From Lactarius indigo (taxonomy: Eukaryota; Basidiomycota; Agaricomycetes; Russulales; Russulaceae), in assembly GCA_025766275.1 (NCBI GenBank), contig JAFKAC010000088.1, positions 62,001 through 126,000 on the forward strand: 64,000 nucleotides of DNA. Reading direction: 5' to 3'. Numbering within the stretch: position 1 is the first letter of the stretch; each line of letters begins with the position of its first letter. The notes under the pieces are model-generated. The model had not been told where the DNA came from, ran no database searches, and worked only from the letters and a program-made list of their open reading frames with translations. This document shows, piece after piece, positions 48,232-59,819 of the stretch. The position numbers were made by a program, and so were the translations under genes.

Positions 48232-48242
48232 AAGCCAAGTCT
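48232..48242 (+). other. Self-primer type PBS of Gyp-B
   Basis: AAGCCAAGTCT, one base inside the 5' LTR, is the exact reverse complement of AGACTTGGCTT at 47878-47888. Both sequences differ from the Gyp-A/Gyp-C pair, so the pairing has co-varied. Confidence 0.8.
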
Positions 48243-48438
48243 ACAACTCCCAACACACCCGAGACACTACTGCCACACAGCAGAGTGGGCGACGATCCAA
48301 GAGGACGCATCAGCCAACAACCAGACACTCCACAGAACCTAGAAACGACGGCATAGCCGGGCGACGGATCCTCCTTGACACAAGAGGCCGCTTCAGCCAT
48401 CCCCTTACACAAATCAGCACCCAAGACAGACCACAATC

Positions 48439-50130
48439 GTGGCTAGCATCAGTGTCACCTTTGAATCAGACAACGATTGGACCCCAGTCACAACCAGAAC
48501 ACAAGACGACCTCCCACACCACGTTAAAAGCAGTCAACTAGGAAAAGGAGCTCGCTGGGCCACAACATCAGGCAGACCACCTTGTTACAAGTGCCTCATC
48601 AAAGGCGAACTCAGACCAGTAGAATTCATCAACAACAACTGGTACATCCTCCGATACTTTCAGAACACATACCACACCAGAGCCATAAACATCACACCAC
48701 ACAGATTTGCTGAAGGACTAGGCTGGTGGAACGAAGAAGACGAACAGAACCCGGAAACGCCCACACAACAATCATCCTCAGCACCAAGAAACACTAGAGG
48801 AACATACGGACTACAACAAGACTCATCATCAGAAGAACCCAGCGCAGACGAAGCGGAGTCACACTCAGAACTATCCCACTCCTCAGAACACCGCCTAGAC
48901 ATCACAGTACCCACACAAGCTTCGTCACAAGCCAGCCCCACTATTCCTATCTGGATAGAACCATCCCCAGCGGAAGAAGGATTCCCAGCCCCACTACCAC
49001 CAATCAGATTGCCCTCCCCAGTCGAACCACCCCAGATCCCCATCACACCACAGCCAACACTTGCCATGTCAGCCATAAACGCCACAGGCACTGGCACAGG
49101 CACCGGCTCAAGCGCTGGAACAGGAGGAACACCAACAACGAGCTCAGGAGGACTCAAAGGAGCACCCCCTACTCCGTTCACCGGAGATAGAACAGAGAGT
49201 GGTCAGTTCAAAAGAGAACTACTACGATATATCAAGTTAAATAGCGAGAATGAACTCATCAAAGAACCTTATGCACGAGTACTATTCGCCCTTACAATGT
49301 TCAAAGGACCCGGTGTACAGCTGTGGGTCAACCAAACCGAAGACGACATGGAAGCGGCACTAGCAGACCCCACCAAAGCCCTCACCAAAAACAGCAAAGA
49401 TCTTTGGGACGGTTTTCTCGACACCTTCGACAGAGACTGGACCGACACTCTAAACAAAGAAAGAGCCTATCAGAAGCTCATCAATCTGACGATGCAGGGT
49501 GGAGCATTGGACAGCTACATCCTCGACTTCGAACACCTTGCAGGAATAGCAGGATGGGCAAGGGATGCCCCTGGAACGGTGGAATTCTTCAAAAGAGGGC
49601 TACCCACAGGACTGTATCGTGCTTGCCTTATGCGAACCACCATCCCAAACACCATGGACGAATGGCAAACCGCTGCCAGAGCAGAACACCAACGCTGGAA
49701 GCTGCTAAAAGCCAGACCAGGGAATAGAAACCCAGGGCCAACCCAGAATGTCCACCAAGGACGACCAAAGCGAGACCCAAATGCAATGGATGTAGATGCC
49801 ACCACCTCTGCCCCCTTTAAGAAGCTTACCGAAGAAGAAAAGAAAGCCCTCATGAAAGAAGGACGCTGCTTCAAGTGTAGACAGCAAGGACACATGGCTA
49901 GGAACTGTCAACGACAAAACACCACTAACCAAACCAAAGCCAGAGCCACAGACACCCAAGAAGCGGACACTGCACCCCCATACACCCCAGAAGCAAGCAC
50001 CTCATCGGTGGCTGCTACCACAACCGAAGATAAAGTCCGACAAGCCCATGCACTCGTCCAAGGCATGACTGAGGATGAAAAGAGACGCTACTATGCCTTA
50101 GATCAGGATTTTTGCGATGCCGACCTGTGA
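48439..50130 (+). CDS. Gyp-B Gag, long form from a GTG start (short form from the ATG at 49066)
   Basis: In-frame TGA at 48376, then GTG at 48439 in context ATC-GTG-GCT. No ATG in any frame occurs from the inferred transcript start (47878) to 49066. The extension (MASISVTFESDNDW... if GTG is read as Met) resembles the Gyp-A/C extension around LRPVEF and is rich in Ser/Glu later. The first AUG gives MSAINATGTGTG, then a Gly/Thr-rich stretch, a capsid-like domain (KELWDGFLDTF-like, YQKLINLTMQGGALDSYILD) and a CCHC knuckle CFKCRQQGHMARNC (about residues 477-490 of the long form). TGA at 50128. The short Gag is secure; the long form is inferred. Confidence 0.88.
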   Translation: MASISVTFESDNDWTPVTTRTQDDLPHHVKSSQLGKGARWATTSGRPPCYKCLIKGELRPVEFINNNWYILRYFQNTYHTRAINITPHRFAEGLGWWNEEDEQNPETPTQQSSSAPRNTRGTYGLQQDSSSEEPSADEAESHSELSHSSEHRLDITVPTQASSQASPTIPIWIEPSPAEEGFPAPLPPIRLPSPVEPPQIPITPQPTLAMSAINATGTGTGTGSSAGTGGTPTTSSGGLKGAPPTPFTGDRTESGQFKRELLRYIKLNSENELIKEPYARVLFALTMFKGPGVQLWVNQTEDDMEAALADPTKALTKNSKDLWDGFLDTFDRDWTDTLNKERAYQKLINLTMQGGALDSYILDFEHLAGIAGWARDAPGTVEFFKRGLPTGLYRACLMRTTIPNTMDEWQTAARAEHQRWKLLKARPGNRNPGPTQNVHQGRPKRDPNAMDVDATTSAPFKKLTEEEKKALMKEGRCFKCRQQGHMARNCQRQNTTNQTKARATDTQEADTAPPYTPEASTSSVAATTTEDKVRQAHALVQGMTEDEKRRYYALDQDFCDADL

Positions 50131-53100
50131 GAGCTGACAGGGAGGCCAATTCAATGTATAGTGTTCGCGATAGTGCTATGACAATCAAAGTCCTCGTTCG
50201 CCTATACTACAAAGAAGCTCGCATAAATGTACTGCTGGACAGCGGTGCAACAGACAACCTAATCGACCGAAACCTAATCCAAAAACTTGGGCTAGGGACC
50301 ACTCCCTTAAAACCACCCAGATTGGTCCGAAATGTAGATGGATCGCTAAACAAAGATGGCACCATGACGGAAACATGCCAGTTATGGATAAAAAGAGGAG
50401 AAGAAGAGACTCCTTTCCAGTTCTTCGTAACCAGCCTAGGAGAAGATAGAATGATCTTCGGATACCCCTGGTTTGAACACGAAAACCCAGACATAGATTG
50501 GAAGAAACAAGAGCTGAAAGGAGAAGCAGTCACCATCCTGACAGGAGGGTACCGCTTCCGAAGAAAGCGACACCAAGAAGCAAAAGCGGCAGCAACCAAA
50601 ACAACCTTTGACCCAGTAAAAGAAACTGCAATCCCAGAAGAATACCAGCGCCACAACAAAGTATTCTCAGACGAAGAAGCACAGCGCTTTCCCCCAGAAA
50701 GAGAAGAAGACCATCCCATCACATTGCGACCAGATGCACCCAACAAGATCAATTGCAAAATCTACCCCTTGACTCCAGAAGAAGACAAAGAGTTGAAGGC
50801 GTATCTCGACGAAAACATAGCAAAAGGATACATCTATGAAGGAAGCTCCCCCTACGCTTCCTCCTTCTTCTTCAGAAAGAAAACAGACGGAGGGTTGCGC
50901 CCTATCCTGGACTACAGACCCCTAAATACCTGGACAATAAAAGACACTTACCCACTACCTCTCATTTCCGACATCCTGACCAACTTAAATGGGAAAACAC
51001 TGTTCTCAAAGTTCGATATCAGATGGGGGTACCACAATATCCGCATAAAAGAGGAAGACCAGTGGAAGGCAGCCTTCAAGACACCAAGGGGGCTGTTCAT
51101 CCCTCGAGTCATGACCTTCGGCCTCACAAATGCACCAGCCACCTTTGCAAGAACCATGAGCAGAATACTTCGACCACTTATGGACAAATACCCAAGAGAG
51201 CTATTTGTATACATGGACGATGTCCTGATAGCCACAGAAGAAGATACAGAGCGCCACAGACAAATTGTACACGAGTTCTTGGAAATCTGTGAAAAGGAAT
51301 CCTATTTCCTTAAAGCGTCGAAATGCGTGTTCGAACAAAGAAAGATCCACTACCTAGGCATTGTCATCGATGGGTCTCAAATCAAAATCGACCCAAAGAA
51401 GGTGGAAGGACTAAAAGACTGGCCAAGAGACATAAAGTCAGTCAAACAAGCAAGAAGCGTGTTGGGGACACTAAGTTATCAGCGACCCTTCATCCCCAAC
51501 TTCGCTCACTTAGCAAGACCCATCACGGACACAATAAAGACGTCAGAAGGACCCTTCAGATGGACAAAGGAAGCAGCAGAAGCCTTAGAAGCTCTCATCA
51601 CGCTTGTGTGCAAAGACCCCATCTTATGCCAACCAGATATGGACAAACCTTTCGAACTAGAAGTAGATGCCTCCGCTTTCGCCACAGGAGCAATCCTGAC
51701 ACAAAGAGACAGCCGAAACAAACCACAAGCTGTGGGATACTTCTCCAAATCATTTTCAGAAGCGGAGCGCAACTATGACATCCATGACAGGGAACTCCTG
51801 GCAGTAATCAGAGGACTAGAACACTGGAGACACCTTCTTTTAGGGTCCCCTCACGAAATCACAGTGTTTACAGACCACAAAAACCTAGAATATTACCGCC
51901 ACCCTCGACAAATCAATAGGAGAGTGGCACGCTACATCCCCAGACTTGCAGACTATCACATTAAACTCCACCACAAACCAGGACCCCAAAACCATGCTGA
52001 TGCCCTGTCAAGACGCCCTGATCACGACACCGGAGCAGGGGATAACACTGATGTAGTGGTCCTGACCCCAACCATCTTCGCAAACTCCGCTCTCTCCATA
52101 AGGATAGATGACCGGGTCATGGCACACCAATTAGACCACCAAGACACTCTGAACGAGTGGGCCGCCCCCTTCCACCTAGTAAAACAAGGCAAACACTGGT
52201 GGAGAGGCAACAAACTGGTGGTTGTGGACAACACACCGCTAAAGAGGGGGGTAATTTCCCTGTTTCACGATACAAAAACAGCTGGACACCCCGGAATAAC
52301 AAAGACCTTGTGGTTAGTGTCACAAGACTTTTGGTGGCCAAACATGAAAGACGACATATCCGCATATGTAAAGGGCTGTGCCACATGCCAATCAAACAAG
52401 AACTTCCCTGGGAACCCAAAACCACCGATATTCCCCATCAAGACTAACCCGGAAGCACTCCCTTTTGAAACCATCGCTCTAGACTTTATCACAAAGCTAC
52501 CCCAATCAGAAGACAATGACACAATTCTCACCATCACGGATCATGACTGTTCCAAAGCAGCCTTCTTTATCCCATGCAGCGAAACAATAGACGCAGAAGG
52601 AGTGGCAAAACTCTATGCCAAAACTGTCCTGCCACACTATGGACTACCAAGAAGGGTCATCTCCGACAGAGACCCCAGATTCACAGCGAAGTTCATCAAA
52701 GAACTGTGCAGAGTGCTTGACATAGAACAAAACATCAGCACAGCATACCACCCACAAACAGATGGACAATCAGAGCGAACAAACCAGTGGTTAGAACAGT
52801 ACCTCCGAATGTTCATAAACCATCAACAAGACAATTGGACGGAGCTACTACCACTGGCACAGTACACCCACAACTCCTGGCCAAGCGCAACCACTAAAAA
52901 GGCACCCTACGAATTAATCCTTGGATACATCCCAAGAGTACACCAACCAGAAAGAACGACCACAGTACCAGGGACACAAGAGAGATTGGAGCGAATCCAG
53001 GAAGCCAGAAGGACCGCCCAAGCAGCAATTACCCATGCACAGTCACTCTACAAAGGATCCTCTCGCTTCGAACAACACACAGAAGGAGATAGTGTGTGGC

Positions 53101-54587
53101 TGGATGCCAGGAACTTGAAAACAACGCACCCTAGTTTCAAGTTAGCCCCAAAAAGATATGGACCCTTCAGGGTCACAAAGAAGATCTCCGCCACCACATA
53201 TGCCCTGAAACTTCCCCATCAGTGGCGGATCCACCCAGTATTCCATGCGTCACTCCTGATGCCATACAAAGAAACCTCCATACATGGAAAGAACTTTACG
53301 GAACCACCCCCAGATCTAGTAGATGGGGAACAGGAGTGGGAAGTCGAGAGAATACTAGAAACAAGACGCCACAGGAACCAGTTACAGTTCCTAATCAAGT
53401 GGAAGGGATACTCCGATGCACACAACAGTTGGGAACCAGAAAAGAACCTCAACGCCCCAGAACTTATTCAGGAACACTTTGAAAGCAACCCCAGAAGCGA
53501 GGGAGCAAAGCAATGGTTAAAACGAAAGGAAGTAACAGTACGAACAGCAACCACCTTCCCCACTAGCTTCCTCACCATGCCCTCTCGCTCCTCCTCTGTA
53601 GAACGTCTTGTTGCTCGTGCCATGGAAAGAGGCTCCTTTGACGAAACACCCTCTGTCACACCCTCCTCTGGCTATTCTCCCTTCCCAGCACGACCCCCTT
53701 CCTTGCCTTCACTCATCCAGGAACCACAACCCATCGATCCCACCATGCCCAGTGTCATAGAAACAGAAGGAGGAGGAATAGCCCTTCGCGTTCCCCCTCC
53801 TGGACACACAGCTCCCCCTACTCCCGAGATACACCGACCTACCACCTCCCCCCCTGATCCTAGAGTGACCATGGCTCGTCTCAGCGAAATAATCAACGAC
53901 CCAATCATGGACGCACTCCCCATTAACTATGAAAGAATGCACATCGCTGCGGAGGAAGACGACGACCCTGGCTACCCCTTCTTCTTGAATGACCCCTGGA
54001 GCAGCCGCTATGTCCACTTCCTCATCCCTGACGACGCTGACCCAACCTCGTACATCCGAAAGGATGCCAAATGGATCAAGATCAGTGAAAACAAAGAAGA
54101 TGTCATCGGCACCATGGGCAAAAACCTCCCTCACTATGGTCTCCCCCTTTTCCTCCTTCCCAGAAACGACGACCCCCACAATCCAGCTCCCCCCATCACC
54201 CCAGCTCAGATGCAGAACTTGGATGAAGCTTCCCCCACAGCCAGACAAGTCGATGAAGTCCTAGAAGACCTGAAAGATGACCGCCTCACAGCAGAAATCT
54301 CCAGGACTCGCCGACTCTTGCGAAACCAGAAGGCCCTCCGAAAGGAGATTGAAGGCCTGTACAAGACGATGGAGCCCCTCAAAAGGCACCTCCTCAACAT
54401 GGACATGCAGCTAACCAGCACTCGAAGAAGGCTGCAAGAACACAAGGCCTATGTCCGGATTGCAGACCGATGGCTCACATTACACCCCCCTCCTCCGGAA
54501 GAAGAAACTCACCCCTTTGAAGTCCACCCCATTCCTGCCCCTGCTCCACCTCGCTACCACTCCATGCCACGACTCCACGATGAACCA
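50112..54587 (+). pseudogene. Gyp-B Pol, interrupted near its C-terminus by Gyp-C
   Basis: Frame -1 relative to gag, open from 50079 and overlapping gag by about 52 nt; no classical slippery heptamer, but a run of five T (50109-50113) in the overlap. Protease LLDSGATDN (D about 43); RT catalytic YMDD (about 367); RNase H LEVDASAFATG (about 517); integrase HHCC (about 720-770), ISDRDPRF (about 852) and QSERTNQW (about 886); chromodomain WEVERILETRRH...IKWKGY (about 1074-1120); a conserved post-chromodomain region (YPFFLNDPW, HYGLPLFLLPRND) and a coiled-coil-like helix. After DEP (54579-54587) the frame enters the Gyp-C LTR; the genuine end is at 62318-62725. The coding sequence is otherwise undamaged. 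Confidence 0.92.
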
Positions 54588-55047
54588 TGTAACGTCGTCA
54601 CGACGTTAGCTCGACTTGAGCTCGATGAAGGCGATAACAACTTAGCGGGGACTGCTGAAGACGCGAAGGTTCAGGCGTAAATGGTGGTGAACACTCGGAG
54701 GTGCACTGCTCTCACGACAGAGAGAGAGAGAGAGAGGAAGAAAGAAGGAGAAAGAAGTGACGATTCAAGAAGACCAAGATGGCGTGTCTTGGTCTTCATA
54801 AGACGGTTTAAATACACAAACAAGCAGGTTTAGAAGCGCTGCTATGAATCACCGTAGGTAGCATCCCACGTATCGCGTAAGTATCTCAAACCCTAATACT
54901 ACTACTACTAGTATTAGTGGCACAGTCCTCAGTCAGCAATCAACCGCGCAATCTCCTATCGTGCTCGTATCCCCTACCGTAAGTCCGCAACTAATCTACC
55001 TTACCGCCGTAGTTGCAACCGGTACAGTAAGGGTCCGAGACGTAACA
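54588..55047 (-). repeat. 3' LTR of Gyp-C
   Basis: 460-bp repeat. The minus strand shows the purine tract AAAAAGGGAGGTGA directly before it (plus-strand complement at 55048-55061). It contains a (GA)n run at about 54719-54736. Confidence 0.94.
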
Positions 55048-55078
55048 TCACCTCCCTTTTTAGCGTGAGACCCCAGGC

Positions 55079-55960
55079 TCACCGAAAGTCGCGGGCCGGC
55101 CAGTCGCGCTGTTCATCAGCAATGCGCTCCAATGCGGTGGCGCGCTCCAGGCGGTAGATTGCGTCGCGCCGATCGTCCTGTGCGCATTCGATCATGGCGC
55201 GGAGTTGACTCACCCTCGCCCGAAGCCTATCCAACTCGTAACTGGCCGCGCGGAAACGCGTGACTTCGGCGGTGAGCGACTCATCGTTGATACGATTGAG
55301 TGCGCGGTCGGTGATTTTGTCTGCCTCGAAGACGACAAGGTCCTCGTGCGGGTACGTGGGGCGGAGCGCCGCGGACACGTGAGGTTCGGCGTAGAGGGGC
55401 TTACCATAGACATGCGGCGAGCCCGGTATAACTCCTAATATGAGAGGGTCCGCCCCTCCGATGATCTGGACGTGCGACGCGTCCCGCTCTACTCCGTCTG
55501 GCCCGGTGATGGGGTATCGAATATAATGGGGTCGTCGGTTCGCCCGGAACCCTTCAGGCGCAATGACATGCGCGGGGTCGTCGGCGGCGGTGAACGGACG
55601 GTGGTCGGCGGCGCCAGGCACGCGCACACGTCCTCGATACATGGGGGACCCGTCGGTGTAGACGAGCCAGGGCGTGACGAGGGGATTATCAGGGTCGCGT
55701 TTCGTTCGAAGGAAGGAGTGTCTCGCCGGGTAATAATCTTCGTCGTCATGGCCAGCCTCAGCTGCCGCCATCGCTGCCGTCGCTCTCGCATCTCCTTTCA
55801 GTCGGGCCGCTGCCGAGTCCAACTGCTCCTTCTGCCATGCTGCCGCCACCCTCTTCCAGCCCTCCAACTCATACTCCATCAGCGCTTGAACGCTGGTCGT
55901 TGCTCGGGAAAACTCCGCGAACGCCGATGAGGTCGTCGCTTGGGGGGATAGCGGCGATGG
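55079..55960 (-). pseudogene. Gyp-C Pol C-terminal domain, out of frame with the rest of Pol
   Basis: The frame shifted +1 relative to the main pol ORF carries MEYELEGWKRVAAAWQKEQ, DYYPARHSFL, YIRYPITGPDG, SHVQIIGGADPLILG and the terminal helix ALERIADEQRDW, all with clear counterparts at the end of Gyp-A Pol. The shift lies near 55900-55960. The ATG at 56206 of this frame is probably not a start, because upstream of about 55960 this frame is the shadow of pol. Confidence 0.8.
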
Positions 55961-58900
55961 GTTCGCGCTCTCCCTGCTCGTTTCTGAAGACATGGACGAC
56001 GGCTCGGTCGTCGTCGGGGGTGGTCGTCGGGTCTGGGAATCTGGTGACGACGTTGATCCATTCTTGGGCGGTGATGGGCCCCTCTGCTGGTGTAAGAGGT
56101 GTCCATGGCGTGAGCTGAGTATTGGGAACTTCGGTGTCACTGTCCTCCGCCAGGAGGGCGCGGGCGTCTTCGGCGAGGGAGTCAAGGAGCTGTGCTTGCG
56201 TGACATGTCGCAGCGGGGAAGTAGGCATAAGAGTGGTAGTTGAGCGGAGGGAGAGGGGATGACTGTCCTCTGTGCGGACGGCCCCTACTTTATCCCTTCT
56301 ACCGTGGGTATGCGCCTCCTGATACAGACGGAGCGCTTCCGGCGCAAAGACGTCATCTTTATTGACCCACTGGTTTTCCGAGTCTGGGTACCCCTTCCAT
56401 TTGACCAGGTACTGGAGGCGCTTTCCTCTGCCGAAGTGCCGAGCGTCTAGAATGGCCTCGACCTCGTATTCTTCTTCTCCATCTATCAGTTCGGGTGGCG
56501 GTCGTGTGAAGTTCTCCCCGTGTAAGGAAGTTTGCTTGTACGGTGTGAGAAGATCGATGTGGAACACTGGGTGGATGCTCCACTGCGTGGGAAGTTCTAA
56601 TCGATAATTATAGGGGGACATCACCTGTATCACCCGAAAGGGTCCGTGGCGTCGTGCCGCTAATTTTGCTGTAGGCTGATTGGTTCGAAGATGTTTGCCC
56701 TCAAGCCATACAAGGTCGTTGATGCTGAATTTCGGCGTATCTTTGTTGCGCACCCATGACTCTTGCGCCTTCTTTATGAGGCGTTGGGCGTTGTCCCTAG
56801 CTTCTTTCAGCTGTGTTAGTCGCGCGGTGGCAAGGGGAATAGGAGACGGCTTATCCGTCCAATCCGCTTGTGGGTTATACCCCATCAGAAGTTGGAATGG
56901 CGACTCTTTGGTGTGCTCGTGCGGCCAGTTGTTGTGCGCGAATTCGGCAATTGGCAGGTAGGCCTCCCAATTGTCTTGTCGTTCGTTTACCCAGAAGCGA
57001 AGATATTGCTCCAGCCATTGATTAGTCCGCTCAGACTGCCCATCGGTTCGGGGATGATATGCAGTTGATATGTTCTGTTGGATCCCCAGAATGCGACACA
57101 CTTCTCTGGTAAACTTGGATGTAAAGCGGGGGTCGCGGTCGCTTATTATCTTGCGCGGCAGTCCGAAGCGCTTGAACACCTTGGCGATATACAGAGCTGC
57201 CGTTTCTTCTGCGGTGATTTCCTCCCGGCAGGGGATGAAGACGGAAGCCTTGCTGCAGTCGTGATCTGTAACAGTCAATATACTGTCGTACCCTTTGGAA
57301 ACTGGGAGTTTGGTGATGAAATCCACCGCCACCGTGTGGAACGGCATGGCCTCTGGTACTGGCGCGATGGGATGCAACGCGGCTCGTATGGGTCTCGTGT
57401 TGACTTTGTTCCTTTGGCATTCTGCGCAGCCCTGCACGTACTCGTACACGTCTTTTCGAAGTCGTGGCCACCAGTAATGTCTCTCCAGGATGCGTTGGGT
57501 TTTCGCAATTCCCGGATGGCCATGTACCGGTAAGTCGTGATGGTCATGTATTAGTACGCATTGGGTTGATGCCGGTCCTGTGATCACGAACCTTCCGTCC
57601 TTATACCATTCTCCTTGTATTTTCTTGAGGTGGTGAGGGTCAACCCATAACTTGATCACCTCCTCGTCTTGTTGGTGGCGTGGTTGTAGTAAGTTCGGAT
57701 TTGCGATGAAGGTGCGTGCGGCGTTAAGGGTTCGCACAAAGACTTCGGGGGGTAGGACCACTACTTCGCTGTTGTCCGCGACCCCTTGGTCATAGTCCGG
57801 TCGTCTTGACAGTGCGTCTGCCCGTCCGTTGTTCCTTCCCTTAATGTGATGAATTTCGAAGTCGTATTCAGAGAGTTCGAGTACTTCTCTGGCGACTCGT
57901 CTGCTGATCTTTTGCGGTGACTTCCAGTACTGTAGATTTAGGTGATCCGAATAGATTTTGATTTTGTGGGGGGCGCCGGCAAGGAGTGGTCGCCAGTTTC
58001 GTAGGGCCTTGACTATTGCGAGCAGTTCTAGGTCATAGATGTCGTAGTTTCTTTCGGCTTCGGACAGTGTTGCCGAATAGTAACCTATGGGGTGTCGCTT
58101 GCCGTCAGATTTCTTTTGCAGTAATACGGCTCCCACCGCATAGCCTGAAGCATCTACTTCCAATTCGAACGGGTCCTGAAGAACGGGGTGTGCTAGCACC
58201 GGTTCCTCCGTTACGAGACGTTTTAGGGTGTTGAATGCCCTTTCCTCCTCTTCCGTCCAACGCCATTCTTCGTCTTTTCGAGTTAGTTTGGTGAGCGGCT
58301 TGGCGTGAGTTGCGAAACCGCGGATGAAGAGTCTGTAAAAGTTACAGAAGCCGAGGAAAGAGCGGACGTCCTTGACTTTTGTTGGTGTTGGCCAGTCCTT
58401 GATTCCCTGAACTTTTACAGGGTCCATTCGGGTCACCCCCCTTTCAAGGATTACCCCCAGGTAATCCATTCGCGGTTGATGGAACAAGCACTTCTCGAGC
58501 TTGAAGTAGAGGTCGTGCTCCTCCGCCACGCGCAACACGTCGCGGACGGCGTTTATATGGGCCGCGAGATCGTGGTCAAAGTGAGTAGCGATGCCAATAT
58601 CATCCATATAGACGCGTATAGTGGTGCCCAATCGTTCGTGTTGTGCTATGGTGTCACGATAGATGTGGTTCATCATGGACTGGAAGGTGGCGGGGGAATT
58701 AGTGAGCCCGAAGAACATGACCGTGGGTTCGAAAAGACCGAATTTGGTTTTGAACGCTGCCTTTTCCTGGTCGCCGTCGCGAATTCGTATGTTGTTATAA
58801 CCCCATCGGATGTCGAGCTTCGTGTAGATGTGGGCGTTACTGAGGTCGAGAATGAGGTCCTGTATTAACGGGAGTGGATACTGGTTGCGAATGGTGTGGG

Positions 58901-59819
58901 AATTGATGACTCGGTAGTCCTGTACCGGGCGTAGTTTTCCGTCCTTCTTTTTAATGAAGAAGAAGGAGGATGCGTACGGGGAGATAGAGGGACGTAAATA
59001 TCCCTGTCGTAACTTCTCGTCCAGAAAGTCTTTGAGTTCGCTTTCTTCTTTCTGGGTCATGGGATAGATTTTGCAGTCGATAGCGGCCGGCGCGGATGGT
59101 TTGAAGTCTATTGCATGATCCCACGGTCTTGCCGGGGGAAAACGGTGTGAAGCTTGCTCGTTAAAAAGTTTGCTGAACATTGTGTATTCTTGAGGGAGCG
59201 TTGCTGCTGTCTGTTGCTGCTTTGCTTGTATGGCCAACTCCGTTGAGGTGGTGGCCCTCACGAACGTCTCTTCTTCTAAGTCTCGCACAATGTCTTCCTT
59301 TTCGGTCGTAATGAGAGCGCGAACGATTGATGTTGATAACAGTGCTTCAGTGGTCGCCAATATCACCGGCGTCATATCCGGATGTATGGTGGCGGTAGCC
59401 CAGCTGATGGTGGGCTCGAACGCGCTAAGCCACGGGTAGCCCAGCACCATGTCTTCGCTCCCAAGGTCGGTAATTAGGAAGGTCATCTGTTTTATCTGTC
59501 CCCGTGTTTTCACTTCCAGGTTAACATAATGAGTGATTAACCCAGCTTTATTTTCTGTATTGTCTATGTTCCATATCTTGCGAGGTGTGCCTAATGGTTG
59601 TGTCTGGATGCCGGCCCGTTTTGCCAGGCTAGGTCGGATAAAGTTGTCGGTCGCGCCAGAGTCGACCAGCGCATTGGTCTCAGTCGTTTGGTAATTCGTA
59701 CGGACAGTTACTGGGATTCGCATAGATCGGTAGCGTGTTGTCACAATTACAGAATTACATTGAAGAGCCCTCACCCAGACTGACGGGTTCAGGCGTCCCG
59801 AAAACCCTCCTTTCCCCAT
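55869..59819 (-). pseudogene. Gyp-C Pol (protease to chromodomain), frameshifted near the C-terminus
   Basis: 1316 codons entered by -1 frameshifting at 59801-59807. Protease VDSGATDN (D about 53), RT catalytic YMDD (about 405), RNase H LEVDASGYAVG (about 555), integrase HHCC and DDE (ISDRDPRF, QSERTNQW), GPY/F-like RHGPFRVIQV, chromodomain YEVEAILDARHF...LVKWKGY (about 1117-1166). After the chromodomain the frame loses homology with Gyp-A at about residue 1300 and stops at 55869. Very close to Gyp-A throughout the enzymatic part. Confidence 0.9.

Noticed and set aside
54588..54680. Apparent C-terminus of Gyp-B Pol reading through to 54680
   Set aside because: These codons are the Gyp-C LTR; the true end resumes at 62318 after the target-site copy.
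54718..54737. GA microsatellite
   Set aside because: It is part of the Gyp-C LTR in both copies, not an independent feature.
55961..56206. ATG at 56206 as start of a separate third ORF in Gyp-C
   Set aside because: Upstream of about 55960 this frame only shadows the chromodomain-to-linker part of pol; similarity to Gyp-A starts later. A frameshift is simpler.
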